From an uncultured Collinsella sp. (GTDB taxonomy: Bacteria > Actinomycetota > Coriobacteriia > Coriobacteriales > Coriobacteriaceae), in assembly GCA_937958315.1 (NCBI GenBank), contig CALFGH010000201.1:1-26851 (forward strand): a stretch of 26,851 nt of DNA, written 5' to 3'. The translations under genes and the position numbers were made by a program. This document shows positions 14,737-20,907 of this stretch, in pieces. Each line of letters begins with the position of its first letter. The stretch's first letter is position 1. The notes below the pieces were generated by a model. The model was not told the DNA's origin and did no database searches. It saw only the letters and a program-made list of their open reading frames with translations.

Positions 14737-16833
14737 ATGGCAGACGCTAAGGATTTCCTGTTTGAGATCGGTACGGAGGAAATGCCCTCCGCACCGTTGA
14801 ACAATGCCGTCAAGCAGCTCGGCACCATGATCGCCAAGGGCCTCGACGAGGCCGGTCTGGCCCATGGCGAGGTCCGCGTGATCTCGAGCCCGCGTCGTCT
14901 GGCTGCGCTCGTGGCCAACGTCGCCACCGCGACCGATGAGGTCCATGAGGTCAAGCGCGGTCCCGCGGCAAACATTGCCTTTGATGCCGACGGCAACGCC
15001 ACCAAGGCCGCCCAGGGCTTTGCCCGCAAGTGCGGTGTGGCTGCCGAGGACCTGGTCCGTCGCGAGGACACCGACGGTCGCGAGTATGTGTTCGCCGAGA
15101 AGAACATTCCCTCTGCACCGGCTACCCCGATCCTGACGGCTCTGTGCGAGAAGACGATCGCCGGGCTGCAGTGGCCCAACTATCGCAGCCAGCGCTGGGG
15201 CCACGAGCACGCGACGTTTGTTCGTCCGGTCCGTTGGATCTGCTGCCTTTTGGGTGAGGACGTTGTGCCCGTGTCCTTTGCCGACGTGACGAGTGGCAAC
15301 ACCACGCGCGGACATCGCGTTCTGGGCCCCGGTGACCATGTGGTCGCCAGCCCTGCCGTCTACGAGCAGGTGCTCGAGGACGCCGGTGTGCTCTCTGCCG
15401 AGCGTCGTCGCGAGGCCATCCTTGCCGGTATCGCCGAGGTCGAGGCTGCGCGCCCCGGTTGCCATGTCGACACGCCTAAGAAGGTCTTTGAGGAGGTCAT
15501 TAACCTCTGCGAGTGGCCGACGGTGCTCGTCGGTACCTTTGACGAGGAGTTCCTCAAGGTCCCGCACGAGATCATCTGCGAGTCCATGCTCACCAACCAG
15601 CGCTACTTCCCGATCTATGACGGCGAGGGCAAGCTCACGCGTGAGTTCGTGGTCGTTTCCAACAGCAAGCCCGAGAACGCCGAGCGCGTGATCGACGGCA
15701 ACGAGCGCGTCGTGCGCGCCCGTCTGGACGACGCCAAGTTCTTCTACGAGGAGGACCTGAAGATCTCCCTCGACGAGTTCCGCGAGCGTCTGGCCAAGGT
15801 CGCCTTCCAGGAGAAGCTCGGTAGCGTGCTCGCCAAGTCCGAGCGTATTGAGCAGCTCGCGCTCGCCATCGCCCGTGAGGCCCATCTGGGCGCCCACCTT
15901 GCTGCAGACGCTGCTCGCGCTGCGCACCTGTGCAAGGCAGACCTGGTATCCAACGCCGTCGTCGAGTTCACGAGCCAGCAGGGCGTGATGGGCGGTTACT
16001 ACGCTATCGCGATGGGGGAGAACGACGAGGTCGCCCACGCCATTCGCGATCATTATCGTCCCCGCTTTGCCGGTGACGAGCTGCCCGAGGGCACCGCTGG
16101 CTGCATCGTGGCCTGCGCCGACAAGCTCGATACCATTGCCGGTATCTTTGCCATCGGCGAGCCCCCGACCGGCTCCTCCGACCCGTACGCACTGCGTCGC
16201 GCCGCCATCGGCATCATCAACATCCTGCGCGATCGCCTGCCGATTGACCCCACGTCGCTCATCGACTTCGCCCTTGAGCTCTATAGCGAGCAAGGCATTG
16301 AGTTCGACGCCGCCGAGGTCGCCCAACAGGTCCGTGACTTCTTCCATGGCCGCCTGGTGAGCATGGCCCGCGACGAGAAGATTCCGGCCGATACCGTCGC
16401 CGCCGTTTCCGCGGTGCACATCATCGCTCCGTCCGTCTTCTTCGCCCGCTGCGCCGCGCTCGACGAGGCTCGCAAGAACGATGCCGAGACCTTCGACAAC
16501 CTGGCTACCGCCTATGCCCGTGCCGCTCACATCTCCAAGCCCGAGCTGGGTGCGGAGTACGACCGCAGCCTGATGGGCGAGGTCGAGCTCGCGCTCGCCG
16601 ACGCCTCCGAGGCTGCTCAGACCGCTGTCGATGACGCCCTTGCTGCCGAGGATTACCCGGCCGCATTTGCCGCCCTTGCAGCTCTGCGTGCCCCCATCGA
16701 CCGCTTCTTCGACGAGGTTATGGTCATGGACAAGGACGAGCAGCTCCGCGATAATCGCCTTAAGCTGCTCAACCGCTTCGAGGCCGTTTTCTCCGGCATC
16801 GCCAACATCGGTGAGCTTGCCCGCAAAAAGTAA
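14737..16833 (+). CDS. glyS: Glycyl-tRNA synthetase beta subunit
   Basis: The tRNA-binding beta chain of the alpha2beta2 enzyme, 698 residues, near the family norm of about 690. It opens with FLFEIGTEEMPSAPLNNA. Further signatures are GFARKCGV, the WGHEHATFVRPVRWICCLLG segment, LTNQRYFPIYDGEGKL and DARFFYEEDL-type sequence (DDAKFFYEEDLK). An HD-like helical domain contains CKADLVSNAVVEFTSQQGVMG. The C-terminal part with FFDEVMVMDKDEQLRDNRL is the anticodon-binding DALR-like end. It is certainly co-transcribed with glyQ. ppsR follows after 34 bp behind a small GCGC-GTAA-GCGC stem. Confidence 0.97.
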   Translation: MADAKDFLFEIGTEEMPSAPLNNAVKQLGTMIAKGLDEAGLAHGEVRVISSPRRLAALVANVATATDEVHEVKRGPAANIAFDADGNATKAAQGFARKCGVAAEDLVRREDTDGREYVFAEKNIPSAPATPILTALCEKTIAGLQWPNYRSQRWGHEHATFVRPVRWICCLLGEDVVPVSFADVTSGNTTRGHRVLGPGDHVVASPAVYEQVLEDAGVLSAERRREAILAGIAEVEAARPGCHVDTPKKVFEEVINLCEWPTVLVGTFDEEFLKVPHEIICESMLTNQRYFPIYDGEGKLTREFVVVSNSKPENAERVIDGNERVVRARLDDAKFFYEEDLKISLDEFRERLAKVAFQEKLGSVLAKSERIEQLALAIAREAHLGAHLAADAARAAHLCKADLVSNAVVEFTSQQGVMGGYYAIAMGENDEVAHAIRDHYRPRFAGDELPEGTAGCIVACADKLDTIAGIFAIGEPPTGSSDPYALRRAAIGIINILRDRLPIDPTSLIDFALELYSEQGIEFDAAEVAQQVRDFFHGRLVSMARDEKIPADTVAAVSAVHIIAPSVFFARCAALDEARKNDAETFDNLATAYARAAHISKPELGAEYDRSLMGEVELALADASEAAQTAVDDALAAEDYPAAFAALAALRAPIDRFFDEVMVMDKDEQLRDNRLKLLNRFEAVFSGIANIGELARKK

Positions 16834-16867
16834 GCCAGCCTGCGCGTAAGCGCAAAAGGAGCCCCGC

Positions 16868-17743
16868 ATGGATTGCCCGGTCACCGCTCGTCCCACCGTT
16901 ATCGTTATCTCCGACTCGCTCGGTGATACCGCTTGTGAGGTGGTGCTTGCGGCGTCCGGGCAATTTGATGAAGGGGCTTTTCGTTTGTTGCGCCTGCCCA
17001 AGGTGAACTCGGTGGAGCAGGTCAAGTCGTTTGTGGGCCCGCGCGTTGATGCGGACCATCGCGATATTGCCGTGTTCCACACCATTGTCGATCCGGCGCT
17101 TCGCGCCCGCGTGCTCGATTACCTGGGCATGCTGCATATTCGTTCGGTTGACCTGATCGGCCCAGCGCTCGCCGTGCTGTCGTCGCTCATTGGTGTGCCG
17201 CCCAAGGGCGTCGCGGGCGTGATTCACAAGACCGATGACCGCTATTTCCATCGTATCGAGGCCATGGAGTATTTCGTTGAGCACGATGACGGGCGCGGTT
17301 CCGATGATCTGTCGGGGGCCGATATCGTGCTGCTGGGTGTATCGCGCACGTCCAAGACGCCGCTGTCGATGTATTTGGCCTATCAGGGCTACAAGGTTGC
17401 CAATGTTCCGTTGGCACATGGCATGGAGCCGCCGAAGTCTATTTACGAGATTGACCCGATGCGGTTGTTTGGCCTGATTTCGACCGTTGACGTCATCTCT
17501 GAGATTCGCGATAGCCGCTTGGGCGATGACTATGCTCGCTCCGTCGCCGGCTCCTATGCCGAGCCCGAGAGCGTGCGCAGCGAGCTCGAGGAAGCCCGTG
17601 CCCTCATGAAGCGTCTGGGCTGCTTTGTGGTGCGTACCGATGGCAAAGCGATTGAGGAGAGCGCCTCCGAGATCATCGGTCATTTGATGGAAATCCAAGA
17701 AGCCCGTGCCCGCCGCGCCGCCCGCCGAGGTCAGCAAAGCTAA
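16868..17743 (+). CDS. ppsR: Pyruvate,phosphate dikinase regulatory protein (PDRP family kinase/phosphorylase)
   Basis: A bifunctional DUF299-family enzyme. It inactivates PPDK by ADP-dependent phosphorylation of an active-site Thr and restores it by phosphate-dependent dephosphorylation. The 291 residues include the N-terminal VIVISDSLGDTACEV and the unusual P-loop GVSRTSKT (157-164), followed by PLSMYLAYQGYKVANVPL, all family hallmarks. AAAGGAG precedes the ATG at a good distance. The neighbouring ppdK gene makes PPDK, rather than PEP synthase, the expected target. The last 20 or so residues are an Arg/Ala-rich basic tail (ARARRAARRGQQS). The gene probably reads through from glyQS. Confidence 0.93.
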   Translation: MDCPVTARPTVIVISDSLGDTACEVVLAASGQFDEGAFRLLRLPKVNSVEQVKSFVGPRVDADHRDIAVFHTIVDPALRARVLDYLGMLHIRSVDLIGPALAVLSSLIGVPPKGVAGVIHKTDDRYFHRIEAMEYFVEHDDGRGSDDLSGADIVLLGVSRTSKTPLSMYLAYQGYKVANVPLAHGMEPPKSIYEIDPMRLFGLISTVDVISEIRDSRLGDDYARSVAGSYAEPESVRSELEEARALMKRLGCFVVRTDGKAIEESASEIIGHLMEIQEARARRAARRGQQS

Positions 17744-17749
17744 CTCATT

Positions 17750-17787
17750 GGGGTAGCTAAAAATTCACCGTCCTTAAAATACTATCT
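17750..17787 (-). repeat. Remote relic of the RAYT-associated repeat (copy G)
   Basis: On the plus strand it begins GGGGTAGCTAAAA, identical to copy D over 13 bp, followed by CACCGTCC where D has CCCCGTCC. The rest is degenerate. About 100 bp downstream, CTACCGTTCACCG (from 17888) differs by one base from the end motif of copies A and B. It lies just after the ppsR stop. Confidence 0.6.
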
Positions 17788-17835
17788 AAAAATAATGCAC
17801 GATATTGGTAAAGCGATTTAGCAAAGAACTTGCAT

Positions 17836-17866
17836 TTGACCTGCAATTTTCTTGCAGTGGTATCTT
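17836..17866 (+). promoter_or_regulatory. Predicted ppdK promoter
   Basis: TTGACC (17836-17841) and TATCTT (17861-17866) are spaced 19 bp apart, longer than ideal. A TGG extension before the -10 can compensate. Transcription would begin near 17873 and leave a leader of about 170 nt. A second -10-like TATAGT at 17961-17966 has no matching -35. Confidence 0.45.
17841..17857. promoter_or_regulatory. Inverted repeat in the ppdK promoter spacer, candidate operator
   Basis: CTGCAA and TTGCAG are perfect inverted halves around TTTTC. A further half-site TTGCA lies at 17830-17834. The repeat occupies the space between the predicted -35 and -10, where a bound protein would block RNA polymerase. The cognate regulator is not known. 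Confidence 0.45.
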
Positions 17867-18041
17867 CATAAGGTAACCACCTTTACCTACCGTTCACCGC
17901 CGCATTTATCACGTTTACCAAACCCCTCGCCCTCTACGCAAGCCCGCTCAACGTCCGCCGTATAGTTCCCTCACGGCCCGCATCCGGCGGGTCGATTCGT
18001 CACCACGGTCGTGCGCGAGAGCGCATGGAAGGGGAAGTATC
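17867..18041 (+). other. ppdK leader region with GC-rich hairpin
   Basis: A roughly 175-nt untranslated stretch before ppdK. It contains GGCCCGC and GCGGGTC pairing (one G-U) around ATCCG at 17975-17993. No T-tract follows, so this is not an intrinsic terminator. A known riboswitch class was not recognised. The ribosome binding site GAAGGGGAAG precedes the GTG start. Confidence 0.4.
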
Positions 18042-20792
18042 GTGAGCGATTGCAAGAGGGTTTACCGTTTTGGAACCGACGCCCAGGGCACCTGTGTCAC
18101 TGAGAGCGACAAGTCCATGAACTTCGTGCTTGGCGGCAAGGGCGCAAACCTTGCCGAGATGAGCCGCATCGGTCTGCCGGTTCCCGGTGGCTTTACCATT
18201 ACCTGCCAGACCTGTGTCGAGTACTCCGGCGCCGGCAACGTCTGGCCCGAAGGCGCACTTGATGAGATCGTTGCCGCCGAGGCCGACCTCGAGGCTCGCT
18301 GCGGCAAGAAGCTCGGCGACGCCTCCGATCCGCTGCTCGTGTCGGTTCGCTCGGGCGCTCCGTTCTCCATGCCCGGCATGATGGACACGGTCCTCAACTT
18401 GGGCCTCAACGACGATTCCGTCCAGGGTCTCATCGCCCAGACGCAAAACCCGCGTTTTGCCTGGGATAGCTACCGCCGCTTTATCCAGATGTTCTCCAAC
18501 GTCGTTATGGGTGTTGACGCCGACCTGTTCGAGAACGCCCTGACTCAGGCCCGCCTGGTCGCCGGCGTTCGTGTCGATTCCGAGCTTTCGGCCGAAGACC
18601 TGCAGGAGCTCGTCGAGACCTTTAAGAGCATCTTCTCCGACAACGTCGAGGCCGCCCTGTATCCCGAGCTCGACGTTGCCGACGGCAAGCCCGTCTTCCC
18701 GCATAATCCGGAGCTCCAGCTGCGCCTTGCCATCCAGGCCGTCTTTGGCAGCTGGATGAACGAGCGCGCCTGCATCTACCGCAAGCAGCATGGCATTTCC
18801 GACGAGCTCGGCACCGCCGTCAACGTGCAGGCCATGGCCTTTGGCAACAAGGGCGAGACCTCTGCGACCGGCGTCGCCTTTACGCGCAACCCGGCCGACG
18901 GCACCAAGGAGTTCTACGGTGACTTTTTGGTAAACGCCCAGGGCGAGGACGTCGTCGCCGGTATCCGCAACACCGAGCCCATCGCCGACCTCAAGACCAC
19001 CCCGGGCCTCGAGTCCGCTGGTGAAGAGCTCGAGCGCGTGTTCCTGACGCTCGAGGACCATTACCGCGATATGTGCGATATTGAGTTCACCATCGAGCAA
19101 GGCAAGCTCTGGATGCTCCAGACTCGCGTGGGCAAGCGCACCGCCACCGCCGCCCTGCGTATCGCCATCGAAATGGTCGAGGAGGGCCTGATCACCCGCG
19201 AGGAGGCCGTGGCCCGTATCGATCCCGCCCAGCTCGACCAGCTTTTGCACCCGCAGTTTGATGCCTCCAAGAAGTACGAGGCTCTGGCCAGCGGTCTTAA
19301 CGCCAGCCCTGGTGCCGCCGTGGGCGAAGTCGTGTTCTCGAGCGATGATGCCGTCGCGCGCGCCAACGAGGGCCACAAGGTCATTTTGGTTCGCTGGGAG
19401 ACCAACCCCGATGACCTGAAGGGCATGGTCGCCGCCGAGGGTATCCTGACCAGCCACGGTGGCAAGACGAGCCATGCCGCCGTTATCGCTCGCGGTATGG
19501 GTACGCCCTGCGTCTGCGGCGTTGAGCGCTTCCACATCGACGCCGCCGAGAAGGTTGTGCGCATCGAGGGTAGCGATCGTGTGCTGTACGAAGGCGATGT
19601 CATCTCCATCGACGGCACCCAGGGCATCGTCGTCGATGGCGCTGTCGATTTGGTCTCCGCCGAGCTCACCGGCGACCTGGACACCATCCTGTCCTGGGCC
19701 GACGAGATCCGTCTGGACGAGACCTGTGGCCACGCCAACCATGTGCGCGTCAACGCCGACAATCCCGAGGATGCCGAGCTCGCCCTCGAGTTTGGTGCCG
19801 AGGCTATTGGCCTGTGCCGCACCGAGCACATGTTCCTGGGCGATCGTAAGAACATCATCCAGAGCTTTATCCTGTCCGATGATGAGGCCGTGAAGCAGCA
19901 GGCCCTGTCCGACCTGCTCAAGGTTCAGACCGAGGACTTCCTGGCAATGTTCAAGACCATGTCCGGTCGCGACGTAGTTGTTCGCCTGCTCGATCCGCCG
20001 CTTCATGAGTTCCTGGATAATCCTCGCGAGCTCGAGGTCGCCATCACCAAGAAGGAAGCCGCCGGCGCCAGCGAGGAAGAGCTTGCCGTCCTGCGTGCCC
20101 GCCTGCGTCGTATCGACGGCATGGTCGAGTCCAACCCGATGCTCGGCCTGCGCGGTGTGCGCCTGTCCGTTGTCTTTAGCGATCTGCCGCTCATGCAGGT
20201 TCGCGCCGTCGCCACGGCTGCCGCTCGCCTCATCAAGGAGGGCGTCGACCCGCGTCCCGAGATCATGGTTCCGCTCGTCTCCATCACGGCGGAGCATGTC
20301 CAGACCCGCGAGGTCATCGAGCGCGTGATCGCCAAGGTTTCCGCCGAGGAGGGCGTCGAGCTCAATATTCCCGTGGGCACGATGCTCGAGCTGCCGCGTG
20401 CCTGCATGGTTGCCGACGAGATCGCGCAGCACGCCGACTTCTTCTGCTTTGGCACCAACGACCTCACGCAGACGACCTTCGGCTTCTCTCGAGACGATGC
20501 CGAGGCCAAGTTCATCCCGCTGTACATGCACAAGAAGATCTTGAAGGACAACCCCTTCGAGACCATCGACACGGCGGTACTGGAGCTGGTGCGCATGGCC
20601 GTCGAGAAGGGTCGCACTACCAACCCCGGTATGCACTTTGGCGTGTGCGGCGAGCACGGCGGCGACCCCAAGTCCATCAAGGCCCTGTTTAACGTGGCCG
20701 ATGTGGACTACGTGTCCTGCTCGCCCTATCGCGTGCCCCTCGCGCGTCTGGCTGCCGCTCAGGCCAAGCTCGAGGCGAAGCGTTCCGCTTAA
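18042..20792 (+). CDS. ppdK: Pyruvate,phosphate dikinase
   Basis: Interconverts PEP + AMP + PPi and pyruvate + ATP + Pi, serving glycolysis or gluconeogenesis in anaerobes. The 916 residues start at GTG 18042. Domains in order: the ATP-grasp part (FVLGGKGANLAEMSRIGLPVPGGF; SVRSGAPFSMPGMMDTVLNLG); the swivelling His domain with GGKTSHAAVIARGMG, where H478 is the phosphocarrier and T476 the residue targeted by PDRP; and the PEP-binding TIM barrel (EAIGLCRTEHMF; GTNDLTQTTFGFSRDD) ending in FGVCGEHGGDPKS with the catalytic Cys. It is somewhat longer than clostridial PPDK (about 874). The paired ppsR just upstream supports PPDK over PEP synthase. A strong intrinsic terminator follows. Confidence 0.97.
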   Translation: MSDCKRVYRFGTDAQGTCVTESDKSMNFVLGGKGANLAEMSRIGLPVPGGFTITCQTCVEYSGAGNVWPEGALDEIVAAEADLEARCGKKLGDASDPLLVSVRSGAPFSMPGMMDTVLNLGLNDDSVQGLIAQTQNPRFAWDSYRRFIQMFSNVVMGVDADLFENALTQARLVAGVRVDSELSAEDLQELVETFKSIFSDNVEAALYPELDVADGKPVFPHNPELQLRLAIQAVFGSWMNERACIYRKQHGISDELGTAVNVQAMAFGNKGETSATGVAFTRNPADGTKEFYGDFLVNAQGEDVVAGIRNTEPIADLKTTPGLESAGEELERVFLTLEDHYRDMCDIEFTIEQGKLWMLQTRVGKRTATAALRIAIEMVEEGLITREEAVARIDPAQLDQLLHPQFDASKKYEALASGLNASPGAAVGEVVFSSDDAVARANEGHKVILVRWETNPDDLKGMVAAEGILTSHGGKTSHAAVIARGMGTPCVCGVERFHIDAAEKVVRIEGSDRVLYEGDVISIDGTQGIVVDGAVDLVSAELTGDLDTILSWADEIRLDETCGHANHVRVNADNPEDAELALEFGAEAIGLCRTEHMFLGDRKNIIQSFILSDDEAVKQQALSDLLKVQTEDFLAMFKTMSGRDVVVRLLDPPLHEFLDNPRELEVAITKKEAAGASEEELAVLRARLRRIDGMVESNPMLGLRGVRLSVVFSDLPLMQVRAVATAAARLIKEGVDPRPEIMVPLVSITAEHVQTREVIERVIAKVSAEEGVELNIPVGTMLELPRACMVADEIAQHADFFCFGTNDLTQTTFGFSRDDAEAKFIPLYMHKKILKDNPFETIDTAVLELVRMAVEKGRTTNPGMHFGVCGEHGGDPKSIKALFNVADVDYVSCSPYRVPLARLAAAQAKLEAKRSA

Positions 20793-20832
20793 CTGAGTCG
20801 CGTTCCATTTGCGCCTTTTACGCCCCCCTTCG

Positions 20833-20867
20833 CGCCGTCGCGCCCCCCGTGGACGCGGCGGCGTTTT
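20833..20867 (+). terminator. Intrinsic terminator of ppdK
   Basis: CGCCGTCGCG (20833-20842) pairs with CGCGGCGGCG (20854-20863), 10 bp with one G-U, around an 11-nt loop. TTTT follows at 20864-20867. It isolates ppdK from the downstream secreted-protein gene. Confidence 0.8.
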
Positions 20868-20907
20868 ACGTTGGTTCAATACATTGGCAACTGACGGGAG
20901 GACTGCG

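Noticed and set aside
13831..17085. A very long open frame (over 1,000 codons) on the minus strand opposite glyQS
   Set aside because: It is a mirror of the codon bias of glyQ, glyS and ppsR, gives a low-complexity His/Gly/Leu-rich product, and has no family match. The plus-strand genes are unmistakable.
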